64,000 nucleotides of DNA from Cacajao melanocephalus. Its lineage: Eukaryota > Chordata > Mammalia > Primates > Pitheciidae. The notes beneath the pieces are model-generated. The model did no database searches. It was not told where the DNA came from and worked only from the letters and a program-made list of their open reading frames with translations. The stretch spans positions 1 through 64,000 of the forward strand of contig CAUYLG010008985.1 of the NCBI GenBank assembly GCA_963573385.1, in the 5' to 3' direction. This document shows positions 1-13,387 of the stretch, one piece after another (within the stretch, counting starts at the first letter, position 1; every line of letters starts with the position of its first letter). The translations under genes and the position numbers were made by a program.

Positions 1-111
1 CGGCAGTGTGATTTGGGACAGATCATCAAAATCCTGTTATGTCACTAAGGTGTGGTGAGGGCCAAGTGAGGTTTTATTTGTGAACATGCTTAGAAAACGA
101 CCGACTACATC

Positions 112-406
112 GGCCAGGCGTGGCGGCTCACACCTGTAATCCCAGCACTTTGGGAGGCTGAGATGGGTGTCTCACCTGAGGTCAGGCGTTCGAGACCAGC
201 CTGGCCAAGATGGTGAAACTCGATCTCTACTAAAAACACAAAAATTAGCCAGGCATGGCAGCACATGCCTGTAATCCCACTACTAGCTGAGGCACTAGAA
301 TCGCTTGAATCCGGGAGGCAGAGGTTGCAGTGAGCCAAGATCGCACCACTGCACTCCAACCGGGCAGCCAGAGCAAGAAAACGTCTCAAAAAAAAAAAAA
401 AAAAAA
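112..406 (+). mobile_element. Alu SINE (S-like), sense
   Basis: Full-length dimeric Alu. It opens with the GGCCAGGCGTGGCGGCTCA form of the 5' end, has both monomers, and ends in an 18-base poly(A) run. Box B-like sequence GTTCGAGACC is present in the left arm. No clear target-site duplication is visible. Non-autonomous, mobilised by L1; now a fossil. Its reverse strand gives the spurious Alu-type open frames at 105-540. Confidence 0.95.
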
Positions 407-1338
407 GGAAGAAAAGAGAAGAAGGACGTGGTCATTTTCGCTTTTCCACTCTCTCCCTGGTCAGATTGGCCCCTGACTTTGTTTGTTGGTGCTTTGTTAA
501 AATGAGCCGAGTGCAGGTTCAGGAACCAGGAGCCTCTCATTCACTGCACACCCCGCCCTCCCCCGCAGGTGAACTTTTGTCAGAGAGGGGCCTGTGACCC
601 AGGCGAGGGGAGAGAAGAGAGAAGGCAGAACCAATGTGCTAGGTGGGCAGGAGCAGCTGGAGGCCTCGCGGGCGCGCTGATGCCCAGCAGCAGCCAGGCA
701 GCCGCCGGAGCGTGGCCAGCCGCTGGCTCTCACTGCCAACCTTGGTCTTGTGCCTTCTTCACTGTAGCTGCTGGGCAGGTGGGTGGCGGCGTCGCACTGA
801 GGCTGAGACCTTTCCATGTGTTTGTCGGCCATTTGGGCATCCATCCTCTAATGTGAAAGATCCCGTTTTCTTCCTCATTTATAGGAGTTTTTTATACATT
901 TGAGGACATGACAGTTTGATTTGAGGAAGTTGAGGCTGGCGGTGTAGGCACAGTCCCTTCGCCCATTTGGCCTGCCCAGGCCTGCCCCCAGCTCCACAGG
1001 CTGCCACCTCACATGCACTGCTTCAGACGGACAGCCGCGTCCCAGCACACGCTCAGTTCATGGGCGCCTCTCAGATAAAGAGCTCCACAGTGGACCCACG
1101 GCCTCTGCGCACAGGGCGTCCACAGCACGCAGGCGTGGCTCGGCCGGTCCTGCAGCCCACACACCTGTTCAGCCCTGTTTGGCCGAGAGCTTGGCACGCT
1201 TATCTGCCCGTGGTTTTACGAAACGTCTGCAGTCTTACAGAAGTCAAGTCAGGCTCTGGCCAGGTGCTGGCCCATCCTAACCCTGCCCAGAGACGTGCAC
1301 GTGGACGCAGGGTCTTGTATGTGGACACCCTGCGTCCC
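407..1338. other. GC-rich sequence, no gene recognised
   Basis: Non-repetitive, GC-rich DNA between the first Alu and the first AC-rich array. Short open frames occur on both strands, but none resembles a known protein and none has a convincing splice or promoter context. I see no RNA gene. Confidence 0.6.
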
Positions 1339-2580
1339 GCACCCCACACACATACACAAATGCATATGCTCACATGCACCCATGAACACTCACACTCACA
1401 AGACACTGATACACTCACATGCACAGCCACACATGCACCCACGCTCACACACACTCATACACACCCTCACATGCACCCACGCTCACACTCACAAGACACT
1501 CACATGACAGTCACACATGCACCCACACTCACATATACTCACATGCATCCACTCACACACTCATACACTCACATGACAGTCACACAGGCACCCACACTGA
1601 CACACAAACATACACTCACATGCCCCCACTCACTCACATGACAGTCACAGGCACACACACACTCATACACTCATGACAGTCACACAGGCACCCACACTGA
1701 CACACACACTCATACACTCACATGACAGTCACACATACACCCACACTCACACAAGACACTCGTACACTCACATCCACAGCCACACAGGCACCGACACTCA
1801 CACTCACATGCAGTCACACAGGCACCCACACTCACACACACACTCATACACTCAAGAGTCACACAGACACCCATGCTCACACATACACTCACATGCACCC
1901 ACACACACTCACATGACAGTCACACAGGGACCCCACACACACTTGCACCCACACTCACACACACTCATACACTCACATGCAGAGCCACACATACACCAAC
2001 ACACACACGCTCACATGCTCCCACGCTCACACACATACATACATGCACAGCCACATGCACCCACACTCTCACACACTCACATGCAGAGCCGCACATGCAC
2101 CAACACTCACACACACATGCATATGCTCACATGCACCCATGCTCACACACTCACATGCAGTCATACATGCACCAACACACACATGCTCACATGCACCCAC
2201 TCATGCACTCACATGCAGTCACACATGCACCCACACTCACTCACATGCACACCCACACTCACACTCATACACTCACATGCATAGCCACACATGCACCCAC
2301 CCACACACTCATTCACATGCACAGCCACACGTGCACCCACACTCACATGCACAGTCACACATGCGCCCACACACACACTCAGGCTCACATGCACCCACAC
2401 TCATATGCACCCACACACACACACAGTCACACATGCACCCACGCTCACACACACAGACATGCACAGTCACATACGCATGCACACACACACACACACATGC
2501 AGTCACACATACACCCACACCACACATACACTCATACACTCACACACACAGTCGCACGTGCACCCACACTCACACGCATC
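1339..2580 (+). repeat. AC-rich minisatellite array 1
   Basis: About 1.24 kb of imperfect tandem repeats built from blocks such as CACTCACATGCA, GTCACACATGCACCCAC and CTCATACACTCACATG. The plus strand is almost devoid of G and lacks stop codons over long stretches, so several overlapping Thr/His-rich open frames run through it. These are composition artefacts. Long alternating purine-pyrimidine (CA) tracts could adopt Z-DNA. Such arrays are typically length-polymorphic. Confidence 0.92.
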
Positions 2581-4340
2581 CCCCCTGGTGCTGCCTCTGG
2601 GGTCTGGGCAGTTGACTCCTCAGGGCTGCCCAGGGCTCTCGTCCCCCTGCAGCAGGAGCTCCCTCTGCAGAGTCTCGCTTGGGCCTTCGGGGTCTGGGTT
2701 CTCAGGAGCTGAGATCTTGTCATCAGTGTGGGGAGGGGAGGTGGCAGCTGTGGCCTCGTCCCACCCACATCCTTGCACCTGCCCGGAGAGACCCTCTGGC
2801 AGCCCCAGCTTCCTGTCCCCTAACACAGACCCCATTCTGTTCTGGACCTGGGGCTCCCGGCCCTCCCGGCCCCTCGCCCCTTCCCCACCTCCACTACTCA
2901 GGCTGACTCTACCACGTGTCACATTCCCTGTGTACGAAACAGCTGGCTGAGCTTAATTAAGCCCCACAGTGCCGGTTTCCACCTGGTGAGGAATTAACAA
3001 CAATAACAAAATAGCAAACACCGGAGGAGGGGTCTGAAGAGGTGGGGAGGCGGGGAGGCGGGGCGGCGGGGCGGTGGGGCGGCGGGGCGGTGGGGTAGGG
3101 GCCTCCTGCTCCTCCCAGAGGGTGGGGAACGTGGCCTGTGCGTCTACTCCAGAGGCCGCCTGTGGAGGCTGGCTGTCAGCGCTCGGTCTCAGGATGACAT
3201 GGCCAGTCCTTGCCACCCTTCCCTGTGGGACAGGATCTCAACCAACAAGTCGTCTCTGTGTCCTTTGCTGTGCGAGGGGCGGCCGCTGGTCACGCCACCC
3301 ACAGGTGAGGAGGTTCAGGATGCGTAGGCTCTGCGGCTCACCTGTTCCACATACGCCTGCCGAGCACCATGGCGTGTAGGGCGCCGTGTGACAGGTTCCA
3401 TGCTTACCAGGGTCCAGGCAGAACGGCTGGGTTGAGACTGCCACACCATATGCATATGCCTTGGGCATGGAGAGCTGCAGGGCCTTCTCTCACAGATGCC
3501 TGAGCTTCCTGTGCGGGATGTGGGCAAAGGCGGTGTTGGCAGCAGGAGCCTGGGAAGAGGCTGGGCGGTACAGCAGAGTGAGTGGCGTTGCCCGGACCCT
3601 GGTGCTCCTGCGCTCTGCAGGGGTGGCTCCGGGAGGGCCCTGAGTTTTGGCCTTGCAGGGCTGGAGCTCAGAGGAGGCACTTCCAGCATCACACGTTGAG
3701 AGGTGCCTCACGTTCAGTGTAGGCTGCCTGGCTTCTAAGCTAGGGTCCCACTCCCGTACCAGGTACCCACCCAGTCGTCTGCCGCCTGGGGTGGGCTCAG
3801 CAAGGATGGAGCTGCAGGGAGTGTGGGGGTCCCTCAGAAGCAGGCGCCTACAGATGCCAAGAGACGGGGTGGCCGCTGCGGACCCCAGGCAGCGCCTTCT
3901 AGCAGACGGAGCATCGGACAGGTTAGTAGGTGCGGCGGCCCACCTGTGCACACAGATTGATTCCTTTGAAGATGTTATTTATAGCTTGTACCCCATCTGC
4001 TTCCAAAAGAGGTTTGGGAAATGCAAGAAGAAAATAGAACAGTGGAAATAGAAGCAGCAGGTTATCGCAGAGACGGCACGGATCGTCGTGCTCCAAACCA
4101 GCCTGGAGTTTTGTTCTGGACTTCCTGGCACCTAAAGCAAAAAGGGAAACGAAGCATTTGTGAGCTTTCATTTCATGTTTGGCTTTTCCATTTTTCCCCA
4201 AAATTATAGGAGAGGCAGGAGCTTTCATGGAAGGAGTGCAAAAGCCGTGAGAAACCTGGAATGGCCTCTCTGATCTCAAGAAAATCACCAACCTGTTTTG
4301 TCTTGTTTTTGTCTCCAGTGAAATGGATACAATAATTCCA
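2581..4340. other. GC-rich sequence, no gene recognised
   Basis: Mostly unique GC-rich DNA with a G-rich tract inside (3,040-3,104). An AT-richer patch near 2,950-3,015 contains TTAATTAAG and GGAATTAAC. From about 3,955 to 4,330 the sequence is less GC-rich. No exon, RNA gene or named repeat is recognised. Confidence 0.55.
3040..3104 (+). repeat. G-rich tract, G-quadruplex-prone
   Basis: Short tandem blocks of GGGGAGGC, GGGGCGGC and GGGGCGGTG form at least eight runs of four Gs on the plus strand. That meets the usual pattern for a G-quadruplex, and repeated GGGGCGG also resembles SP1/KLF GC boxes. It lies in non-coding DNA; whether it acts as a promoter element cannot be told from sequence alone. 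Confidence 0.75.
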
Positions 4341-4631
4341 GGCTGAGTGCAGTGGCTCACACCTGTAATCCCAGTACGTTGGGAGGCTGAGGCAGGTGAA
4401 TCACTTGAGGCCAGGAATTCGAGACCAGCCTGGCCAACATAGTGAAACCCTGTCTCTACTAAAAATATAAAAATTAACTGGGTGTGGTGGCACATGCCTG
4501 TAATCCCAGCTACTCAGGAGACCAAGGCTGAATTGCTCAAACCTGGGAGGCAGAGGCTGCAGTGAGACAAGATCACACCATGTCGCTCTCATGAATAAAT
4601 AAATGAATAAATATAATAGTAATAATAACGT
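4341..4631 (+). mobile_element. Alu SINE, sense, with damaged right arm
   Basis: Sense Alu beginning GGCTGAGTGCAGTGGCTCAC. The left monomer is intact, but the right monomer loses the usual end after 'GATCACACCATG', and the tail is an (AAAT)n-type A-rich microsatellite instead of pure poly(A). The intermediate divergence suggests AluS or AluJ. The end coordinate is approximate because the tail grades into AT-rich repeat. Confidence 0.9.
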
Positions 4632-5336
4632 CTACCTGATTCCCTGGGAGGATGAGAGCCCCAGGGGAGCGGATGCTTGTGAAGGGCAGTCAGGCATCTC
4701 TGGGGACTGTGAATAAGAGGGGTCCTATGTTAAGCTCCTGGAGGGCGAGGATGCCATCCACCGCTGCCCTAGGTGGGGTGCTTCTCCTCGGTTCTCAGCT
4801 CCATGCCTGAGGTTATCACCAGCACCATGCTTTCTCATCTGCCAGCGTTTTTGGTTTGGAGGACAAATTATATGGTTATCATATCCATGTATATGCCTAT
4901 TTTTGGTTTTGTATTTATTTTAGTATTATTTAAAATGCAGTTCCTTATCTTGAGGCACTCTTGTTGTGGAAGAGTTACAAAATATCAAGTCTAGACAACA
5001 GGAGGGAATATGCCACACAATGCAGTTTGTAAAGACTTTGGCGGATTCCACCGCTTCCTCTCTTCTCGTGGGGGCCTTTGTCTTTTGCACCAAGTACCTT
5101 CCCTGATGTAAGACGTTGTGAAGACAGTTCTGCCACTTCCTGTGTGACTTTGGCAAGGCACTGAAACACTCTGAGCCTCTTATCTTGTCTGTGACTCAGG
5201 GTCGTAGGAAATGGTCGGTACATCGCCAGGCGCCGCGACTGTGGTGGATGCTGTAGAAATGGCTGACACAGCTGCTGTTCTCATCATCGCCTCCGTTGCA
5301 TTCAACTTTCCAGACTCTGTTCTTCAGTAAAAGCTG
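4632..5336. other. Unassigned sequence with a MIR remnant
   Basis: Transition from GC-rich DNA into the AT-rich L1 island. Around 5,125-5,215 the order 'TCTGCCACTTCCTGTGTGAC ... TTGGCAAG ... CTGAGCCTC' matches the core of a sense MIR, tRNA-derived and long inactive. The rest is not recognised. Confidence 0.5.
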
Positions 5337-6765
5337 ATGAGTAATTTTTTAAGAATCGGACGTCTTTTCAGAGTTTCTATTTCTTCTCATGTCAGTTCTG
5401 GTAATTTGTGTCTTTCAAGACATTTGTGCATACCCTCTAGTGTCAAATTTATTTGCAAAAAGTTATTCACAGTATTCCCTAATTCTCATTACTACAGGGT
5501 CTGTGGTTATGTGCTATCCTTCATTCCTGATACTGGTCGTTTATATTGTCTCTCTCTATAGTAATCTAAGGGTTTATCAATTTTATCAATATTTTCAATG
5601 AACTAACTTGTGAGTTTCTTGACTTTTTCTCTATGGTTTATTTTTTATTTGGTCAGTCTTTGCTGTTTATTACATCCTTTTTGAGATTAATTTGTTCTTT
5701 TTCTAGGTTTTCAAAGTGGAAGTTTAAATCATTTATTTTAAACCTTTAGTTTGCTAACACCAGTATTTAAAGCTCTAAATTCAACTTTCAGTGCTGTTTT
5801 CTTTAAAGCCCCCAAATTTTGATATGTCATGTTTTAATTATTATTAGTTCAAAATATTTTCTAATTTCCTTTGTGATTTCTTGTTTTACCCATGGGTTAT
5901 TTAGAAGTTTATTGTTTAATTTCCAAATATTTAAGGATATTTTATAGATATCTTAATGTAATTAATTTTTAACTTTATAGTTAAAGAAGATACCTTCTAT
6001 GGTTTAAATCTTTTTAATGTATTGATATGTTTTATGGTGAATGGTCTATGCACATCTGAAAAAATATATATGTGTTCTGTTTTGGGTGGGTGGGAGTGTC
6101 CTGTTAATGTCAACTAGGTGATGTTGGCTGATAGGTTGTTCTGTCTTTTGCATCCTTGCTGATTTTCTGTTTACACATTCAGTTGCTGAGAGAAGAGTTG
6201 AACGCTCTGTAACTGTGGGTTTGCTGATGTCTCTCTGTGGGTCTGACTATGTTGCTTCACATATTTTGAAGCTCTTATTAACTGTGTACATAGTTAGGAT
6301 TGTTTTGTGTTTCTGATGAACTGACAAATTTATGACTGTATGTTCCTCCTTAGTTCTGATAATAGTGTCCCGCAGCCTATTTTGTCAGATATTAATGCAG
6401 TTACTCCCGCTGGCTCATAGTACTATTTGTGTGATGTCTCTTTTCCCATCCTCTTGCTTTTAAACTATCTGTGCTTTATATTTAGACTGTATTCTCCTGT
6501 AGACAACAGATGGTTGAGTCTAACTTTTTTTTTTAAATCTAGACTGGCAATCTTTGCTTTTGTAAATGTAATTTTTATTATCTTTGCTTTTTAAGTGAAG
6601 TGTTAGTCTATTTACATTTAATGTAATTATTGTCATGTTTGGGCATAAACCATCTTGCTATTTGTTTTATATTTGTCCCACGTGGCTTTTTGTTTTTCTC
6701 CTTTCTGCCTTCTTTTGAATTATTTAATGATTTCTTTGTATTCCATTTTCTTTTTTTCTTTTCTT
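5337..6765 (-). mobile_element. Old L1-type LINE fragment, antisense
   Basis: The T-rich plus strand is the reverse complement of an old mammalian L1 (L1M class). Characteristic antisense phrases occur in order: 'TTTGATATGTCATGTTTT', 'CCATGGGTTATTTAGAAGTT', 'TTTCCAAATATTTAAGGAT', 'CATCTTGCTATTTGTTTTAT'. All reading frames are broken. The same element resumes after the Alu at 6,766-7,077 and again after the Alu at 7,763-8,074, so it spans about 3.1 kb. It explains the AT-rich island in otherwise GC-rich DNA. Confidence 0.85.
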
Positions 6766-7077
6766 CTTCTTTTTTTTTTAAATAAAGCATTATTTAGAGA
6801 TGGGCTCTTACTCTGCTGCCCAGGCTGGGGTACAGCGACACAATCCTAGCTGACTGTAGCCTTGAACTCCTGGGCTCAAGCAATTTTCCCACCTCAGCCT
6901 CCCGAGTAGTTGAGACTAGATGGGAGGCACTGTGCCCAGCTAATTAAAAACGTTTTTTTGGAGAGACAGGGTCTCACTATGTTGCCAAGCTGGTCTTGAA
7001 CTCCTGGGCTCAAGTAATCCTCCCATATCAGCTTCCCAAAGGTTTGGGATTACAGGTGTGAGCCACTGTGCCTGGCC
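6766..7077 (-). mobile_element. Alu SINE (J-like), antisense, inside L1
   Basis: Antisense Alu, with T-rich 3' tail at the left and GGCC terminus (TGTGCCTGGCC) at the right. Diagnostic older-type wording such as 'GAACTCCTGGGCTCAAG' in both arms suggests AluJ. It interrupts the L1 fragment, so it inserted after that L1 was in place. Confidence 0.92.
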
Positions 7078-7091
7078 ATTTAATTTATTTC

Positions 7092-7094
<3 letters not shown>

Positions 7095-7131
<37 letters not shown>
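7095..7131 (+). repeat. (GT)n microsatellite
   Basis: A near-pure dinucleotide run of about 18 GT units just beyond the Alu. Purity suggests a length-polymorphic marker. Alternating purine-pyrimidine sequence can form Z-DNA. Confidence 0.95.
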
Positions 7132-7133
<2 letters not shown>

Positions 7134-7139
7134 TTGGAG

Positions 7140-7735
7140 GCTACACCTCGGTTTTATTTTTTTTAACAGTTGCACCAAGGATTACAGTGTCTTCCTTGAA
7201 TTTATATTATTTTGCTTCATGTATAATGTAAGAAGGTTACAATATGTTGCCATTTACTCTCCCATGTTTGTGTTTCAGTTATGTATTTTACTTCTACACA
7301 TTTTATGATTCTTATGATACATTTTAATTATTTTTACTTAAAACAGTCAGTTGTCTTCTACAGAAAATCAGTACATGAGCAGAGAACACTTTCTATTTAC
7401 CTGCATGCTTACCCCTTCCAGTGCCCTTCACCTCTTCCTATGGATCTGAAACTCCATGTGGTGTCATTTCCCTTCAGCCTGAAGGGCTTCCTTCACGTTT
7501 ATTTAGGTACAGGTCTTCTCGTGATGAGTTTTCTCAGATTTCGTTTATCCGAATGCTTTATTTTACTTTAATTTTTGAAGGACTCTTTTTCTCCACCAGG
7601 AAGTAGGATTGTGAGCTCACAGTTGTAACAGTCTAAAGATGCCATTCCATGGTCCTCCGGCTTGCAGCGCTTCTGATTAGAAGTTGAATATTTTGTTCGT
7701 TTTTAATGTTCGTTTTTATTGTTATATGCCAGTCA
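7140..7735 (-). mobile_element. Old L1-type LINE fragment, antisense (continuation)
   Basis: Continues the antisense L1M-type element of 5,337-6,765. Recognisable antisense phrases include 'GTGTCATTTCCCTTCAGCCT', 'GAAGGGCTTCCTTCA' and 'AGATGCCATTCCATGGTCC'. Frames are broken. Split from its other parts by two Alus. Confidence 0.75.
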
Positions 7736-7762
7736 CTATGCTATGAGCTCATCTTTCTTTAC

Positions 7763-8074
7763 ATTTATTATTTATTTATTTATTTTTTTGAGATGGAGTC
7801 TTGCTCTGTCACGCAGGCTGGAGTGCAGTGGCACAATTTCAGTTCACTCACTGCAACCTCTGTCTTCCCGGTTCAAGTGATTCTCATGCCTCAGCCTCCT
7901 GAGAAGCTGGGATTACAGGCACGTGCCACCATACCCAGCTAGTTTTTGTGTCTTTAGTAGAGACGGGGTTTCACCATGTTGGCCAGGCTGGTCTCGAACT
8001 CCTGACCTCGAGTGATTCACCGAGTTAGCCTCCCGCAGTGCTGCGGTTACAGGCGTGAGACCCCACGCCCGGTC
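7763..8074 (-). mobile_element. Alu SINE (S-like), antisense, inside L1
   Basis: Complete antisense Alu with (TTTA)n/T tail at the left, 'GAGATGGAGTCTTGCTCTG' start of the reversed 3' end, and the GCCCGGTC terminus at the right. It carries both monomers. The second Alu nested in the same L1. Confidence 0.93.
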
Positions 8075-8084
8075 TCTGGATTGT

Positions 8085-8470
8085 TTTTATGGATCCATCT
8101 TCAAGTTCGCGAACCATTTCTTCTGTAGTCCTATTCTCTGTTGAACTCATCTAGTGAATTTAAAATTTTAGATAAGTTTTAGTTCTAGATTTTTAATTAG
8201 ATTTTTCTTCCATAGTTTCCATTCTTTTGAGATTCTCTGTCTCCTCACTCATGTCTTTCTCTTCTTTTAAATCTTTCTCTTCTGATTCCAGCATCTGTAT
8301 CATCTCTTCTGGTTACATTTGTCTGCTTCTTTGCATATATAGTAATTTTTTGTTGTGTGCTGGACATCAAGAGGCTATGATGCTGTCATCTTTAAAGATG
8401 CTAAGTTTGTTCTCAGAGATGGGTGACTCTCAGCTTGGCTTCGCCTGTCAAGCTTGGTTTTAGGCTTTGC
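8085..8470 (-). mobile_element. Old L1-type LINE fragment, antisense (5' part)
   Basis: Antisense wording such as 'CTTCTGATTCCAGCATCTGT', 'GCTTCTTTGCATATATAGTA' and 'TGTGCTGGACATCAAGAGG' is typical of the upstream part of old L1M/HAL1-type LINEs. It is the sense-5' portion of the element that continues at lower coordinates. The right end is approximate. Confidence 0.6.
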
Positions 8471-9822
<1,352 letters not shown>

Positions 9823-10713
9823 TTTATTATTTCAAAAAAAAGTATCAGACATCAGCTGTGAGTCAGGCTCTGGGGCTAGAGATAAGTTGCTTTGTCCTTA
9901 AAAAGACCTGAGGTGGTGGAGTGGGGGAAATAGAGGAATAAATGAGCAACATCCGCTCAGGACTCTGTGTCGTGTGAGCTTGGGGGGCTCGGCTTCGTGC
10001 AGGCAGTGAAGGCCAAGAGGAAGGTGGCGGCGTGGAGCCGTGAGGTCGTCGGGAGAGGGCCAGGAAGCGGCACGTCCACACCACCAGGAGAGCATGTTGA
10101 AAGGTCCTGGGGGCCCTTTGAGGACAGTTTTGAGGTGCATGTGGTGCCCTGAGAATTTGCAGCAAGGTCCCCATGTGCTGGCACAGGGGGCGGGGGGACA
10201 GTGGACTTGATGGGATGGTGGTGAGGAGTGGCCAGAGGGCCCAGGTCAGGGCAGTGTGGTCCAGCGTTGGTTTCTCTCCAGCCACCATGGGCTGGACAGG
10301 CCGGAGGAGAGGGGGTTTGGGAGGCCGTGGGCAGCCGGGAGCTCTCCCAGAGAGGGGGCTCTAGGGGGACTCAGGAGGTAGAAGGGGAAGCAGATCCTTT
10401 CCCCAGAGCCAATCTGCTTTTCTGAAGCTGAGATCAGGCCCGAGGGCACCCAGGGAGCCTGTGCAGCTGCCATTCATCCGTGTCTGTGCTGGTGCCCTGG
10501 TCATGGTACCCGGGTTTTGCTCTCATTTGCACGGGAAGGGACTTGGGTTCATGGTCGGGGAGGAGGTACCGTAACACCCCGGCCCACACAGCACACAGGC
10601 AGAGCGGGGCTAGAGCCCAGTCCTCGGACTGCAGGCAAGCTCACCGCCTCCCTGGGCGTCCTCCGCACTGCAGGCTGAGCTGAGCGGGCGCTAGTGTGTG
10701 GCCTGAGCTGCAG
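9823..10713. other. GC-rich sequence, no gene recognised
   Basis: Unique GC-rich DNA between the Alu and the large minisatellite. Purine-rich stretches (10,170-10,400) give open frames on both strands that resemble no known protein. Confidence 0.55.
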
Positions 10714-12610
10714 GTGCACACACACACTCACACGTGGGCTCATCCACATGCACTCACACCCACAACACACTCACATGCACACTCACAGGTGGGCTCACCC
10801 ACAGGCACTCACACCCACAGCACACACATGTGGGCTCACCCACACACACTCACACCCACAACACACTCACATGCACACTCACAGGTGGGCTCACCCACAC
10901 GCACTCACACCCACACGTGGGTTCACACACACACCCACAGCACACACACATGGGCTCACCCACATGAAGTCACACCCACAACACACACGGACTCACATGC
11001 ACTCACACCCACAACACACACATGGGCTCACACAACACACATGCACACACACGTAGGTTCACACACGCATTCACACAACACACGTGGGCTCACCCACATG
11101 CACACACCCACAACACACAGACTCACACGTGGGTTCACCCACACACACCCACAACACACATGCACACACACGTGGGCTCACACACATGCACTCACACCCA
11201 CAACACACAAGTGGGTTCACCCACACACCCACAACACACATGCACAGTCATACGTGGAACACACTCACACGTGGGTTCACCCACACACACACACCCATGA
11301 CACACATGTGGGTTCACCCACATGCACTCACCCACAACACACGCACACTCACACGTGGGCTCACACATGCACTCACACCCACAACACATGCACACACGTG
11401 GGCTCACACACGCACTCACACCCACCACACACACGTGGGTTCACCCACATGCACTCACACCCACAACACACACGTGGGTTCACCCACACGCACTCATACC
11501 CACAACACACATGCATACTCACACGTGGGCTCACACACATGCACTCATCCACAACACTCACGTGGGTTCACCCACACGCACTCACACCCACAACAAATTC
11601 ACACGTGGGCTCACCCACATGCACTCACACCCAAAACTCACATGCACACACATGGGCTCACACACACGCACTCACACCCACCACACATGTGGATTCACCC
11701 ACATGCACTCGCACCCACAACATACACACACGTGGGTTCACCCACACACACTCATACTCACAACACACATGCACACTCACACGTGGGCGCACACACATGC
11801 ACTCACCCACAACACTCACGTGGGTTCACCCACACGCACTCACACCCACAACAAACTCACACGTGGGCTCACCCACACGCACTCACACCCAAAACACACC
11901 CACAACACTCACGTGGGCTCACACCCACACTCCCACAACACTCACACGTGGGTTCACATGCACTCACACCCACAACACTCACGTGGGTTCACACGTACTC
12001 ACACCCACAACACACATGCACACTCACGTGGGTTCACACACATGCACTCACACCCACAACACACACATGGGTTCACCCACATGCACTCACACCCACAACA
12101 CTCACGTGTGGGCTTACCTACATGCACTCACACCCAAAACACACCCACAGCACACACATGGGCTCACACCCACACACATCCACAACACACGTGGGCTCAC
12201 ACACGCACTCACACCAACACATGCACACTCACGTGGGCTCACACACCCACAACACACATGCACACACGTGGGCTCACACACATGCACTCACACCCACCAC
12301 ACGTGGGTTCACCCAAACACACTCATACAACACACACACACATTCACACGTGGGTTCACCCACATGCACTCACACCCACAACATACATGCACACTTACAC
12401 GTGGGCTCACACACATGCACTCACACCCACAACACACTCACACCCACAACACACACGTGGGTTCACACACACACACTCACACCCACAATACACACATGGG
12501 CTCACACCCACACGCACTCACACCCACACACATACTCAACACACATATGGGCTCACACACTCACACCCACAACACACTCACATGTGGGCTCACACACCCA
12601 CACGCACAGC
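10714..12610 (+). repeat. AC-rich minisatellite array 2 with CACGTG in most units
   Basis: About 1.9 kb of imperfect tandem units of roughly 35-50 bases. The usual unit is CACACGTGGGCTCAC (or GGGTTCACCCAC), CACATGCACTCACAC, CCACAACACACATG. By eye I count about 29 CACGTG palindromes (canonical E-box). The plus strand lacks stop codons, so frames stay open; the longest runs 10,696-12,726 and reads as Thr/His/Trp repeats. This is an artefact of composition. Unit variants (CTCACGTGGG, CACACATGGG, CACAAGTGGG) are interspersed, which suggests repeated local conversion or replication slippage. Confidence 0.95.
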
Positions 12611-13387
12611 ATACTCGCACCATGTGGGCATGCAGGCAGGCACGCTCACTCAGATTGGTGGGAAGGCATGGTTCTGTGAGCTTCCCTGACCCCTGGGTGT
12701 CTGGGGCCTGCCCTCTTCAGTGGTGATGGAGGCTGGGCAGGCCGTGGTGCCAAAGGGAGGAGAGGCTGACTATGGAGTTGTTGGTGCCTGGCATTCTTTC
12801 CTGGCCCACTGGGGGCACCTTCCCTAGCTAGGTCCGGCGCACAGGCCAGGCCTCCTGTCCGGGACCCAGCTGGACGCCACGTAGCAGAGGCACCAGCTGG
12901 GTGCCTCGCGGTGAGAGCAGGGCTCTGGCCAGGAACCAGCAAGCTGGCAGGAGGCGGGAGGAAACTTTGTTTTTTGCCCCGGCCTCCTCTGTCCTGGAGA
13001 GAGTGGGCACATGGCTTGTAGAGCAGGTGGGAGAGGGGCAGGGCCTGTGCAGAGGCTGGGGGCTGGGTGTGCCTGAGCAAAGCCGCCACCTGCGTGTCCC
13101 TCCCCGCCCCCTCACCTCATCCCAGCTCCTTCTCTCCTTCCTCCTCCGCTCCCGCCCCACCAGCCCGTCAGATTCCTCCTGCAGCAACAAAGAAACCACC
13201 GCTGCCCCACCCCCACTGCTCTCCCCAAGACACCAGGCGAGACCTGTTTATCAATTTGTCTCTCTCCTCGGGCTCTCTCCCCGCCTTGTTCTTTATCTTT
13301 TCCCCTCTCCCTTCTCTTCCTCCTCCCCTCTCTCTCCCCGTCCTCCTCCCCTCTCCCTCCCTCATTCTCTCTCTCTCTCCCTCTTGA
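12611..13387. other. GC-rich then pyrimidine-rich sequence
   Basis: Unique GC-rich DNA followed by a strongly pyrimidine-biased stretch (about 13,095-13,387), with runs such as CCTCCTCCCCTCTCTCTCCC and TTCTCTCTCTCTCTCCCTCT near its end. Polypyrimidine tracts can form triplex DNA. No gene recognised; the long Ser/Pro-rich frame at 12,901-13,530 follows from the CT bias. Confidence 0.6.

Noticed and set aside
1339..2712. Thr/His-rich open frames of 200-280 codons
   Set aside because: Same artefact in array 1; several frames overlap on the same strand.
10714..12610. CRISPR-like array
   Set aside because: Repeats are directly tandem and imperfect, with no unique spacers; this is eukaryotic nuclear DNA with Alus on both sides.
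10696..12726. 676-codon open frame (and overlapping 531- and 455-codon frames) of Thr/His/Trp-rich protein
   Set aside because: All three plus frames are open because the AC-rich unit contains no stop codon. Composition and overlap fit a minisatellite, not a gene.
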